A DNA stretch of 35,758 bases from Candidatus Methanophagaceae archaeon (GTDB lineage Archaea; Halobacteriota; Syntropharchaeia; Alkanophagales; Methanospirareceae). Below, in pieces: positions 22,783 through 30,684 of this stretch (position 1 is its first letter; every line of letters begins with the position of its first letter). Where the stretch lies: NCBI GenBank assembly GCA_003194435.1, contig PQXC01000018.1, positions 1 to 35,758 of the forward strand, given 5' to 3'. The notes below the pieces were generated by a model. The model ran no database searches, was not told the origin of the DNA, and worked only from the letters and a program-made list of their open reading frames with translations. Both the position numbers and the translations under genes were made by a program.

Positions 22783-23796
22783 TCAGAGCCGCCTTCGCCC
22801 TATATCTATGTACTTAACCCCATCTTCATCTACGTATGCGAAAATCATCCGTTTCCTCACACCTTGTGCCAGCCTCACCGCCCTCGCGAGTTCATTCATC
22901 GCGAAGATATGCTCCGGGTGCACGACATGAACGAGATAGGAAGAATGCTTCTGCTGCAATGCCGTATAGACCCTGAAATGTGAGCCGAACTTGAATCCGG
23001 TCTTTAATACCAGCCCTTTGGCTCTTAAATCAGTATAAACAACGAGCTTATCCTTAAAATCGCGCTCCTTATCCGTTGCATAATCAAGAAACTGCTCATA
23101 ATTCATATCTCCGGTGGGTGTGTGTACGACCATGCGATTATTCTCACGCATCAGATACGCCGTCTCTATCAGTGAGAGTATCAACTGCTTATTGCCTTCA
23201 CCTATTAATTTACCATAGAAATCTCTGTGCAGTCTCTCTGCAGAAGCTTCGTCATGAATAAGTACCCTGTCGTCAGCCAGACTCACTGTACATGTTAGTG
23301 CCGCTTCTTCTTTGCCTTCTTCTCCCTCTTTCTCCTCTTTTAGCGTACCCTCCAATTTCGCTGCTCTTATCTCGTAGTATGTGACGTCACTCTCTTCATC
23401 CACTATTGCGAGAATCAGCTCCTTCCTCATGTTACGAGCAGAGCTGAGCAGTCTGTCCAGGTCTGCAATGGAGATCAAATCCTTCTCTCTTAGTATACGC
23501 ACAATATACCGTGCAGGCTTCTCTCCCTGTCTGGCTCCGCGTGGGTAAAGCCAGAAACCCGCTCTTCCCGCTCTCACCGCATAACCACGCTCTTTCAAAT
23601 CCCTGTAAACTATGTAACGCACAATGAATGCTGGATGTGTAGAGATAGCCCTTGAGAAGAAATCACCTATGCTCAGCCCTTTTATCTTTAGCTTGCCCTT
23701 CTCAAGCAAGAAAGCTGCTTCTTCCAGCGATAGCTTCTCGTCCCTACCCTCTATTTCTATTATAACTATCCCACCCGAGAGTTGAACCGCAGCCAT
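22783..23796 (-). CDS. endA: tRNA-splicing endonuclease, two-unit (homodimeric) form
   Basis: 337 residues from the ATG two bases after the nadA stop. The protein is an internal duplication: an N-terminal unit that has lost the catalytic residues (VYRDLKERGYAVRAGRAGFW) and a C-terminal active unit (VVYTDLRAKGLVLKTGFKFG). The triad is the Tyr of HFRVYTALQ, the His of KHSSYLVHV and the Lys of GVRKRM near the end. This fits the alpha-2 architecture of euryarchaeal EndA that cuts bulge-helix-bulge introns. A Glu/Lys-rich insertion (EGTLKEEKEGEEGKEEAALT) lies between the units. It is probably translated from the same message as nadA. Confidence 0.95.
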   Translation of the reverse strand: MAAVQLSGGIVIIEIEGRDEKLSLEEAAFLLEKGKLKIKGLSIGDFFSRAISTHPAFIVRYIVYRDLKERGYAVRAGRAGFWLYPRGARQGEKPARYIVRILREKDLISIADLDRLLSSARNMRKELILAIVDEESDVTYYEIRAAKLEGTLKEEKEGEEGKEEAALTCTVSLADDRVLIHDEASAERLHRDFYGKLIGEGNKQLILSLIETAYLMRENNRMVVHTPTGDMNYEQFLDYATDKERDFKDKLVVYTDLRAKGLVLKTGFKFGSHFRVYTALQQKHSSYLVHVVHPEHIFAMNELARAVRLAQGVRKRMIFAYVDEDGVKYIDIGRRRL

Positions 23797-23798
23797 AA

Positions 23799-24713
23799 TC
23801 AATCAATTATCGTGAACATCCGTTCTATTGCCCTTCGTGCTTTATCTTTTATCTCGTCAGGCACAGTCACTTCCGGCTCTTCTCTATCCAACGCTGAGGC
23901 TATCTTCTCCAGGGTATGCATCTTCATCTGCGGGCATACTGCAGTAGTGGAGATGGGATAGAACTTTTTATCGGGCGCTTCCTTCTTCAATCTGTGCAGC
24001 AGTCCAATCTCGGTACCGACCAGGAATTCATCACCTGATGCGTGCGTTTTGCAAATCTTCACCATACCGCTCGTTGATGCTATGTAATCCGCGATGTCCT
24101 GAACTTCAGGTATGCACTCAGGATGAACAATGACCTTTGCATCGGGATGCGCATTCTTCGCTTCTATCACATCGCTCATTACTATCTGATGATGAGAGGG
24201 GCAGAGTCCGTGTTGAGGTATGGGGATGACCTTCTTTGAAGTTGCTTTCCCTGCATAGTATGCCAGATTGCGATCGGGACCGAAGAGCACAGTTTCGGAT
24301 TTCATGGCATTGACTATCTCACGGGCATTCGCAGAAGTGCAGATACAGTCAGCGAGTGCCTTGCTCTCTGCAAGTGTATTCACATACAGAACGACATCTG
24401 CGTCTGGATACCGGCGTTTCATCGCCTTCAGCTCCTCCACCTGCAACTGCTGCGCCATCGGGCATATCGCACCCTTATCGGGGATAACGACCTTCTTATC
24501 CGGATTCAGTATCGCTGCAGTCTCTGCCATGAAATCAACGCCACAGAAGATTATGAGCTCAGAAGTAGTTCCCATCGCCTTTCTTGCCAGTTCTAAAGAA
24601 TCACCCACAAAATCCGCTATATCCTGCACCTCCGCTCTCTGATAGTTATGAGCTAAGATAATTGCATTCTTCTCGCGCTTTAGCCGCTCTATCTGTTCTA
24701 TCTGTTTCATCAT
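23799..24713 (-). CDS. nadA: Quinolinate synthase
   Basis: 304 residues. Condenses iminoaspartate and dihydroxyacetone phosphate to quinolinate for NAD synthesis. The three Cys expected to bind the 4Fe-4S cluster are C84 (KGAICPMA), C171 (HGLCPSHH) and C260 (TAVCPQMKM), at the spacing of characterised enzymes. Other signatures are IILAHNYQRAEVQDIADFVG and the CTSANA segment. Three pseudo-equivalent domains are complete. endA follows after two bases. The promoter region (24735-24747, TTTTATTAATATA) is shared with the divergent retropepsin-like gene. No nadB or nadC is in the window. Confidence 0.96.
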   Translation of the reverse strand: MMKQIEQIERLKREKNAIILAHNYQRAEVQDIADFVGDSLELARKAMGTTSELIIFCGVDFMAETAAILNPDKKVVIPDKGAICPMAQQLQVEELKAMKRRYPDADVVLYVNTLAESKALADCICTSANAREIVNAMKSETVLFGPDRNLAYYAGKATSKKVIPIPQHGLCPSHHQIVMSDVIEAKNAHPDAKVIVHPECIPEVQDIADYIASTSGMVKICKTHASGDEFLVGTEIGLLHRLKKEAPDKKFYPISTTAVCPQMKMHTLEKIASALDREEPEVTVPDEIKDKARRAIERMFTIID

Positions 24714-24783
24714 CTCTTATTTATAAACTCGCAATAGTTTTATTAATATAGCAAGTGCATAAGTTGAGCACTAAGTAAGGGAA

Positions 24784-25161
24784 ATGGGTAGAGTTTTTCG
24801 AGAAGTGAAGATCAGAAGCAATATAGGTGAAGATGAGGTAAGGGCGTTATTTGATACCGGGGCAAGCAGGACATTCATAAGAAATGACATTGCGAAAAAG
24901 ATTGGCAGTTTAGTTGAGCTGAGAAGACCAAGAATCGCTACCTTGGGAGACGGAGAAAACAAGATAAAAATCAAAGAAGGCATCTTTTTAGAAATATCTC
25001 TCGATGACTACGTTATCTCCACGGATGCCGACGTCTCAGATAAACTCGCACATGAACTTATCATCGGTGCATCAACGATGCAAGAATGGGGGATAGTAGT
25101 GGACGCGGAAAGTGAAAAAGTCGTAATTAAAGAACGTAAAACCTCTTTCGAGTTGGTGTAA
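24784..25161 (+). CDS. Retropepsin-like aspartyl protease family protein
   Basis: 125-residue single-domain protein. The aspartyl protease active-site motif is exact (ALFDTGASRTFIRNDIAKKI), the flap region is around GDGENKIKIKEGIFLEI, and the second hydrophobic-hydrophobic-Gly motif is HELIIGASTMQEWGIVVD. This is the size of one retroviral-type subunit, so it should act as a homodimer. No signal peptide is present, so it is cytoplasmic. The ribosome site is AAGGGAA right before the ATG. Substrate unknown. Confidence 0.88.
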   Translation: MGRVFREVKIRSNIGEDEVRALFDTGASRTFIRNDIAKKIGSLVELRRPRIATLGDGENKIKIKEGIFLEISLDDYVISTDADVSDKLAHELIIGASTMQEWGIVVDAESEKVVIKERKTSFELV

Positions 25162-25215
25162 GAAAATAAAGACATCGAGTTCACGACAATTTAGGGGATG
25201 AGTAAAGCACCCATT

Positions 25216-26112
25216 CTATATGTTATGGACTATCAGGAGTAGTCCGATAAGAAATCCGGTTATTGAACCGGTATTGAGAAATGGCAGACCTGCATGGGGT
25301 TTACCCTTACCTGAGAACCTTGTAAGTACTGAATATCCCACTAAGGTGCCTGCCAGAGCACCCAGAGCTGGTACAACACTCGGATAGCTCACATATGCCG
25401 ATACCACCAGTATAGCAGGTATAACCGCGTCCCCGAGCCCCATGATGAACGCGTCACCCATCTCGATCCCCTTCAGTGTGGAGAAATCTCGATTCCGCTT
25501 CCGTGGCAGGACGAAGAGTATCGGAACACGTAAATCAATCACCGATTCCGCCAGTGAGACCATATGTTTCGTTTTATAGACAGATATCGCATCGTAGGCT
25601 GCGAGTATTATCATGAGCAGAACTACCAGTTCTGGTATCAGCGAGATTCCGAATATCGCTGCTGCACCTCCGGCTATTATCAAACCCGTTGTATTGATGA
25701 CATACCACTCAGGATATTTATATAGTAGAAGTGTGAGGATGAGGGTGATAGCCAGAGCCCCCACATTCAATCCAGAACCAAAGCCGTGTAAGGGAACAGC
25801 TGCTACATGATAATATAAGAGTAGACCATCCACTACATAATATATCGTCACTGCCACCGCAGCAAGCATGATGAGATAAATAAGCTTCTCCCCGCCAAAT
25901 TTGAGCACGATGAGTATGAGAGCAGTGAAGCCAATGATGAGGATGAAGAAGTATATGGGATTCCATAAGGACTCAGGATTCTGGAACGCCTTTATGTCGG
26001 AAGCTTCAAAAGGCGCTGCCAGCATTAATGCTATCACTGCTGTAAGCGTGATAAAAAGTCCCATTCCTAAATATTGCATAATACCTGCCTTTCGCTCTTC
26101 TTTTTCGTTCAT
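25216..26112 (-). CDS. Presenilin/signal-peptide-peptidase-like intramembrane aspartyl protease
   Basis: 298 residues with about nine membrane helices. The two catalytic aspartates are in the family motifs AAYDAISVYKTKHM (Asp174) and MGLGDAVIPAIL (Asp228). The PAL-like motif region is AGLPFLNTGSITGFLIG near the C-terminus. A basic loop (LPRKRNRDFSTLKG) lies between the two catalytic helices. Family members cleave within membrane-spanning segments, often leftover signal peptides. It is convergent with the retropepsin-like gene. Confidence 0.93.
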   Translation of the reverse strand: MNEKEERKAGIMQYLGMGLFITLTAVIALMLAAPFEASDIKAFQNPESLWNPIYFFILIIGFTALILIVLKFGGEKLIYLIMLAAVAVTIYYVVDGLLLYYHVAAVPLHGFGSGLNVGALAITLILTLLLYKYPEWYVINTTGLIIAGGAAAIFGISLIPELVVLLMIILAAYDAISVYKTKHMVSLAESVIDLRVPILFVLPRKRNRDFSTLKGIEMGDAFIMGLGDAVIPAILVVSAYVSYPSVVPALGALAGTLVGYSVLTRFSGKGKPHAGLPFLNTGSITGFLIGLLLIVHNI

Positions 26113-26159
26113 ACCATAATAAAGAGTTTTATCACATAATAAAGACTTCCATGGCTTTC

Positions 26160-26690
26160 TCAGATGGATTTTGCTAACCGATTTTTGAAAATGTCAAAGG
26201 TTATTGAGTCGTGAAGGCAGAAAATAACCCTCTTCAAGCCCGTATCTCCTTTGAGATAAGAAATTGTAGCTGATAGCATAATATCCGCGCATCTGTCTTT
26301 TGGGAATCCGAAGATACCGGTGGATATTGCCGGGAATGCCAGACTACTTATCCTGTATTGCTCTGCAAGCTTCAAACTGTTTATGGTCGCATTTTTCAGC
26401 TTCTTATCTTCTTCTCCTTCTCCATATACGGGACCAACAGCATGAATCACATATTTCGCTTTCAGGTCTCCGCCACTCGTTATCCTCGCTTCACCCACAG
26501 GGCAGTATCCTATTCTATCGCACTCATTCTGAATTATTTTGCCGCCTTTCTTCCTTATCGCTCCCGCCACACCACCTCCTAACTTCAGGCTCGAATTCGC
26601 TGCGTTCACTATCGCATCCACTTCCAAATCCGTAATATCTCCAACTGCTAATTCTAAATAGCTCTTGTTTATTCTTATTCTTACTTCCAT
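26160..26690 (-). CDS. Macrodomain protein (ADP-ribose binding / O-acetyl-ADP-ribose deacetylase-like)
   Basis: 176 residues, a single macrodomain. Key segments are VGDITDLEVDAIVNAANSSL, the GGGVAGAIRKKGG loop, YVIHAVGPVYGEG, and the phosphate-binding FPAISTGIFGFP. These are the features of the MacroD-type hydrolases that remove ADP-ribose from proteins, nucleic acids or O-acetyl-ADP-ribose. There is no clear operon partner; the ArsR gene is 70 bp upstream in the same direction. Confidence 0.93.
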   Translation of the reverse strand: MEVRIRINKSYLELAVGDITDLEVDAIVNAANSSLKLGGGVAGAIRKKGGKIIQNECDRIGYCPVGEARITSGGDLKAKYVIHAVGPVYGEGEEDKKLKNATINSLKLAEQYRISSLAFPAISTGIFGFPKDRCADIMLSATISYLKGDTGLKRVIFCLHDSITFDIFKNRLAKSI

Positions 26691-26760
26691 TCCATTCCGT
26701 CATTCCGATTCCGTATATCTTTTATATCTTTCCTATAATCTGTGATCTTCCTTATAAGAC

Positions 26761-27168
26761 TCATAACTTGTCCATGCGCTTCACTATCTCTGTCCCAAGC
26801 TCCGTCAGGTGATAGATCAGGAAGTTCCCCTCCTTCGTGTAATCTATCAATCCTGCCTTTTTCAGCAGCTTCAAATGGTACGAGAGCTTCGAGTATCTAC
26901 AGTCTGTAAGTTCAACCAGTACACAGACACAGAGGTCAGATATACGCAATGCCTTCAGTATTCGCAATCTTATCCGGTCTGAAAGGGCTTTAAAAAGCGC
27001 AACCATATCGCTGACATCCTCATTCATGACCGCCTTTACTTTTTCTAACGTATCTTCTGAGATTGTGTAAGAAGGGGGTATGTTATGGCGTAGGCTGCAC
27101 GATACCGATACTGATACCGAACGGCGACGGCTATTATTTACTTTTGCTTCATGCCTAAATGCTTGCAC
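26761..27168 (-). CDS. ArsR-family winged-helix repressor
   Basis: 135 residues from a GTG at 27168, which sits 5 nt after a perfect AGGAGGTG site. The winged helix covers VALFKALSDRIRLRILKALR, DLCVCVLVELTDCRYSKLSY, HLKLLKKAGLIDYTKEGNFL. The CVC segment in the third helix region is the position of the metal or arsenite site of ArsR/SmtB proteins, and a third Cys lies in DCRYS. The first 40 residues are low complexity (RRRSVSVSVSC) from a GATACC-type micro-repeat. Ligand and targets are unknown. Confidence 0.9.
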   Translation of the reverse strand: MQAFRHEAKVNNSRRRSVSVSVSCSLRHNIPPSYTISEDTLEKVKAVMNEDVSDMVALFKALSDRIRLRILKALRISDLCVCVLVELTDCRYSKLSYHLKLLKKAGLIDYTKEGNFLIYHLTELGTEIVKRMDKL

Positions 27169-27232
27169 TTGTTCACCTCCTATGGATTTAGATTTAGATT
27201 TGGATTATTTGGCTTATTTCTTAAATGCATTA

Positions 27233-27363
27233 TCATTTCCCTCCCCACGCCTTCAATAAGATTTGATAGAAAGTGACAGCTATCGCTACAGCAAGCGTGC
27301 TGACGATTACGTTGCATCTCTTCGCTCACCATCTTCTCGGTTCTTCCGCCAACGTATTTTCAT
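27233..27363 (-). pseudogene. Possible small single-helix membrane protein, frameshifted, coupled to modE
   Basis: An ATG at 27363 overlaps the modE stop codon (ATGA arrangement) and opens MKIRWRKNREDGERRDAT before a stop. One base out of phase, the sequence continues VIVSTLAVAIAVTFYQILLK AWGGK and stops at 27233. A basic start followed by one membrane helix is a sensible small membrane protein if one base has been lost near 27310. Either a frameshift mutation, a sequencing error or coincidence. No family recognised. Confidence 0.35.
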
Positions 27364-27917
27364 TCCTTTGACACCAGTACCTCAGTCGCTTTTATCACTG
27401 CTTCTACTTTGTCACCTTCTTTCAAATCGAGTTCTTCCGCCGCTTCTTTCGTTATCATCGCCGTTATAACAGTGGGTACAGCAACTTCTATTCGCACGGT
27501 GGATGCGATTTCGCCTTTCTCTACCCTTTTTACCACTCCTTTAATCCGATTCCTCGCACTTATCTTCGTAAAAACCGCCTCCCAATCTATTATTTCGGCT
27601 TGCGCTATGCTATTCAAATGCCGTTTATAACGTTCATATTCACGTAAAATCTCCTCTCCCTCCGCCGTTAATGTCGTACCACCACCGCCCTTTGGACCAC
27701 CCCTGTGTGTGCTCACAACAGGACTGCCTATTGCATCCTCAATTCGTTTGAGGTGTTCCCACGCCGTTCGATAAGGAATAGAAAGCTTCTCCGCCGCTTT
27801 TAATATAGAAGAGGAGTTACGAATCTCCGCAAGCAACTGTGCTCGCCCTTCACCCAATATCGCTCGCCCCTTGTACTCTATCCACTGCTTATGCCCTGAT
27901 TCGTATTTTCTCTTCAC
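27360..27917 (-). CDS. modE: ModE-type molybdate-responsive regulator with one TOBE (Mop) domain
   Basis: 185 residues. The N-terminal winged helix (AQLLAEIRNSSSILKAAEKL, SIPYRTAWEHLKRIEDAIGS, THRGGPKGGGGTTLTAEG) is the LysR-like domain typical of ModE. The C-terminal TOBE/Mop domain (ARNRIKGVVKRVEKGEIAST, VAVPTVITAMITKEAAEELD, GDKVEAVIKATEVLVSKE) should bind molybdate or tungstate. It is divergent from wtpA, and a candidate ModE operator lies in the intervening 120 bp and again before modA. It most likely represses both uptake systems when Mo or W is plentiful. Confidence 0.93.
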   Translation of the reverse strand: MKRKYESGHKQWIEYKGRAILGEGRAQLLAEIRNSSSILKAAEKLSIPYRTAWEHLKRIEDAIGSPVVSTHRGGPKGGGGTTLTAEGEEILREYERYKRHLNSIAQAEIIDWEAVFTKISARNRIKGVVKRVEKGEIASTVRIEVAVPTVITAMITKEAAEELDLKEGDKVEAVIKATEVLVSKE

Positions 27918-27984
27918 CTCTATTTCCTATTTATATATTCATCCCACTCTTTAAGTGCTTTTCGATGAGCGAGCAAAAGGAAGA

Positions 27985-28029
27985 AACCGAAAAGCTTTTA
28001 TACCGAATAGTATATTCTTGCATATCGGT
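27985..28029 (+). promoter_or_regulatory. wtpA promoter and candidate ModE operator (copy 1)
   Basis: AACCGAAAAGCTTTTATA contains the TATA box. It is followed by ACCGA at 28002-28006 and TCGGT at 28025-28029, arms of an imperfect inverted repeat with A/T-rich inside (CGAATAGTATATT, GCATATCGG). This resembles the CG-TATA...TATA-CG layout of ModE sites. It falls over the expected transcription start. A near-identical block precedes modA. Confidence 0.7.
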
Positions 28030-28037
28030 GACGCAAA

Positions 28038-29207
28038 ATGGAAATAAGGAATATTTTGGTATGGGCAACATTAACAGCGATTGTGTGCGTCTCGGCTGCG
28101 GCTTTTTACACACCTATTGCGGGAGCACAACAGGCTAAAACTGTCAGAGTCTTCCACGCCGGGAGCTTAGCAGTGCCTCTGGCGGAGGCGGAGAGCCAAT
28201 TCGAGGCTTTGCATCCGAACATGGATGTGCAACGTGAATCAATGGGCAGTGTGAAGGCGATAAGGCAGATAACGGATGTCGGTAAGAGAGCGGATGTGCT
28301 CGCATCTGCTGATTACTCGCTCATACCAGGCATGATGTATCCCGAATATGCCGACTGGTATGTGAGATTCGCGACAAATGATATGGTGCTCGCGTACAAT
28401 CCAGAGAAGAGCAAATATGCGGCTGAAATCACGCCGGATAACTGGTACGAGCTCCTTCGCAAAGGGGGTGTGGTCTTCGGGTTCTCGAATCCGAATCTCG
28501 ACCCCTGCGGATACCGCTCCCTGATGGTAATGCAACTTGCAGAGCTATACTATAACGATTCAAAGATATTTGATGATCTGGTTCTCAACAATACGGCGAT
28601 TACGATCAGCGAGGATGCAGATGGGACGTTTTTGATGACTGTGCCAGAAGACCCGAAGCCGAATACGGAGAAAGTAAGCATAAGACCGAAATCGGTTGAA
28701 CTCGTAGCACTTGTCGAGGAAGGTGGGCTTGACTACGCATTCGAGTACCGAAGCGTTGCCGTTCAGCATAATTTGGCGTTCGTGGACCTGCCTGAGCAAA
28801 TAGACCTGAGCAGGATAGAGTATGCGGACACTTACAGGAAGGTGAAGGTGCAAACCGCAGATGGTAAGACAAAAACGGGAAAGCCAATTGTGTACGGTAT
28901 AACCGTCCCGAAGAACGCGGAAAATCCGGATATGGGATTGGAGTTCGTGAAATTTGTGATAGGCGATGCGGGGCAGAAGATCTTTGCGGACATGGGGCAA
29001 CCGCCGATTGTGCCGCCAGAAGGTAGCGGGAACGTACCGGAAGAGCTGAAAGGTTTGGTGCAGCTTGAGCTCGTGGAGCCAACACCAACACCGACACCAA
29101 CACCAGCGCCAACGCCAGCACCAAAAGAGCCGGGCTTCGAGGCGGGATTTGCCATTGCAGGTATATTAGCGATTGTATATCTGGCGCTGAGAAGGGGGAA
29201 GGGATAA
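28038..29207 (+). CDS. wtpA: Tungstate/molybdate-binding protein of the WtpABC transporter, PGF-CTERM anchored
   Basis: 389 residues. A signal peptide (CVSAAAFYTPIAGAQQ) leads to the binding protein: VRVFHAGSLAVPLAEAESQF, ESMGSVKAIRQITDVGKRAD, FSNPNLDPCGYRSLMVMQLA and GLDYAFEYRSVAVQHNL, all characteristic of archaeal WtpA/ModA proteins that bind oxyanions with octahedral coordination. Instead of a lipobox Cys, the C-terminus has a Pro/Thr linker (EPTPTPTPTPAPTPAP) and PGFEAGFAIAGILAIVYLAL then RRGKG, a PGF-CTERM signal processed by an archaeosortase. It is followed by wtpB and controlled by the upstream ModE-like site. Confidence 0.95.
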   Translation: MEIRNILVWATLTAIVCVSAAAFYTPIAGAQQAKTVRVFHAGSLAVPLAEAESQFEALHPNMDVQRESMGSVKAIRQITDVGKRADVLASADYSLIPGMMYPEYADWYVRFATNDMVLAYNPEKSKYAAEITPDNWYELLRKGGVVFGFSNPNLDPCGYRSLMVMQLAELYYNDSKIFDDLVLNNTAITISEDADGTFLMTVPEDPKPNTEKVSIRPKSVELVALVEEGGLDYAFEYRSVAVQHNLAFVDLPEQIDLSRIEYADTYRKVKVQTADGKTKTGKPIVYGITVPKNAENPDMGLEFVKFVIGDAGQKIFADMGQPPIVPPEGSGNVPEELKGLVQLELVEPTPTPTPTPAPTPAPKEPGFEAGFAIAGILAIVYLALRRGKG

Positions 29208-29261
29208 AGAGAAACTCTGGCATTTCTCTATAAACCCAATCCTGTTGTATGGTGAGGAGCG

Positions 29262-30080
29262 ATGAAATCATTTTCGTGCTGGTCAATGGAAGAACTGAAG
29301 CGTGAGAATGTTTATGTCATTTCCATCTCCTTAGGGCTCGTTCTCGTTGCTTTCGTCTTTATCACGCTTGGAAACATGTATTACAAGCAAGTGGAAGACT
29401 TCTCCGGGCTAATTGACGCTGTAACGGACCCCGTAGTTTTAGAGGCAATATGGATAAGCATTTCTGCTGCGGTTTGTTCCACACTGATTGCTTTCCTCTT
29501 TGGCGTACCCTTGGCGTATTTCCTCGCAAGAAAGGAGTTCATGGGTAAGAGCGTTATAGAAGGTATCGTGGACATACCCCTGATGATTCCACACATCGTC
29601 GCTGGAATTGCGTTGTATGGGGTGTTCATGCGGTATGGATTGATTGGTGCGCCGCTTAGAAAATTGGGGATTGTTATTACGGATGCGTATCCGGGAATCG
29701 TTGTTGCGATGCTCTTCATGAGTTTCCCGTATTTGGTAGATACTGTGCGAGAAGGGTTTAAAGAGGTTGACCCGCGGTTAGAGAACGTTGCTCGCTCATT
29801 GGGCGCATCGCATTGGAGGACGTTCCGGGAGATAACGTTCCCGCTTGCTTTCCCTTCCATATTGAGCGGTGCGATTCTGAGCTGGGGGCGAGCGATAAGC
29901 GAGTTCTCCGCGGTTCTGATCATCGCATACCACCCGATCTCCGCACCGATTTTAATCTACGAGAAATTTACTTCGTTTGGACTCCGGGCATCAAGACCGA
30001 TCTCGGTTCTGCTGATCTCGATCTGTCTGGTTATTTTTATAGTGCTGAGGATGATTGGGAAAAGAAGTAGGAAGAAATGA
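29262..30080 (+). CDS. wtpB: Tungstate/molybdate ABC transporter permease
   Basis: 272 residues with about six membrane helices. The coupling-helix (EAA) motif is EVDPRLENVARSLGASHWRT then FREITFPLAFPSILSGAILS, followed by WGRAISEFSAVLI, a signature of molybdate-type permeases. Ribosome site GGTGAGG lies just before the ATG. It follows wtpA by 54 bp. The ATPase gene is separated from it by an inserted hicBA pair on the other strand. Confidence 0.95.
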   Translation: MKSFSCWSMEELKRENVYVISISLGLVLVAFVFITLGNMYYKQVEDFSGLIDAVTDPVVLEAIWISISAAVCSTLIAFLFGVPLAYFLARKEFMGKSVIEGIVDIPLMIPHIVAGIALYGVFMRYGLIGAPLRKLGIVITDAYPGIVVAMLFMSFPYLVDTVREGFKEVDPRLENVARSLGASHWRTFREITFPLAFPSILSGAILSWGRAISEFSAVLIIAYHPISAPILIYEKFTSFGLRASRPISVLLISICLVIFIVLRMIGKRSRKK

Positions 30081-30164
30081 TTTTTGACCATTTGAGTGAG
30101 AAGGAAAGAAATGCATGGACTTGGTTTAGTAGTAGTGAGTTTAGATGAGAAACAAAGACATAAA

Positions 30165-30407
30165 TTATCCATAAAAATGAGGTCTAAGTTCCTCTTCTGG
30201 AATATACCTCAAAGCCTGTCTAAAAATAGCTCTAATAGTGCCTCTATCCAAATCCTCATGCAAAGGAATGGTCAAAGTTTGCTTTGTTCCATCGGGTAAA
30301 AATCTTCTTAATTTTACGTGGCTTCCTCTTTGAGAGGCAATTTCAAAACCAAATTGTAAAAAGATTCTCACAACTTCCTTTCCGCTGAGGCTCCTAAGTT
30401 TTGGCAT
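30165..30407 (-). CDS. hicA: HicA-family mRNA interferase toxin
   Basis: 80 residues from the ATG at 30407. Matches the small dsRNA-binding-like HicA/YcfA fold: MPKLRSLSGKEVVRIFLQFG, FEIASQRGSHVKLRR with the catalytic His, TLTIPLHEDLDRGTIRAIFR, and QALRYIPEEEL. HicA toxins cleave mRNA during translation and are neutralised by HicB. The start codon overlaps the end of hicB by 14 bp, so the two are coupled. It lies antisense inside the wtp operon. Confidence 0.92.
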   Translation of the reverse strand: MPKLRSLSGKEVVRIFLQFGFEIASQRGSHVKLRRFLPDGTKQTLTIPLHEDLDRGTIRAIFRQALRYIPEEELRPHFYG

Positions 30408-30624
30408 GAACTGGTTCGAGCTCAAGATTAACCAGAATAGAATAATCCGGAAGAATATCCCATTCCTTCATGTCCTCACCTTCAAGATGAAGAGCAATCG
30501 CTTCTTTCACATTCTCCACAACTTCGTCCAAAGTCTTGCCCTGGGTAACCACTGGCAAATCCACGCATTCTGCGATATAATACTTCTCCCCCTTATAAAC
30601 CTTAACTATGACGATTTTTTTCAT
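30394..30624 (-). CDS. hicB: HicB-family antitoxin (short form)
   Basis: 76 residues from the ATG at 30624; an in-frame TTG four codons earlier is the other option. The partial RNase H-like HicB fold is seen in IVIVKVYKGEKYYIAECVDL, PVVTQGKTLDEVVENVKEAI and ALHLEGEDM. It lacks the C-terminal ribbon-helix-helix or HTH of longer HicB proteins, so autoregulation may need the HicA complex or another factor. It precedes and overlaps hicA, antitoxin first. Its TATA region (30646-30660) is shared with wtpC on the other strand. Confidence 0.9.
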   Translation of the reverse strand: MKKIVIVKVYKGEKYYIAECVDLPVVTQGKTLDEVVENVKEAIALHLEGEDMKEWDILPDYSILVNLELEPVHAKT

Positions 30625-30645
30625 GGTTCTAATCAAGTCCTTTCT

Positions 30646-30660
30646 GTATTTAAATTTTGA
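30646..30660. promoter_or_regulatory. Bidirectional TATA region between hicB and wtpC
   Basis: GTATTTAAATTTTGA reads as a TATA element in both directions, 25-38 bp from the wtpC ATG at 30685 and about 25-35 bp from the hicB ATG. It would let wtpC be expressed separately from wtpAB. Confidence 0.45.
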
Positions 30661-30684
30661 AATATTACAATACTGTTGGGGAAA

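Noticed and set aside
28606-29286. 226-codon minus-strand frame over wtpA
   Set aside because: Antisense to a clear WtpA; low-complexity Leu/Val/Pro repeats come from the Pro/Thr linker read backwards.
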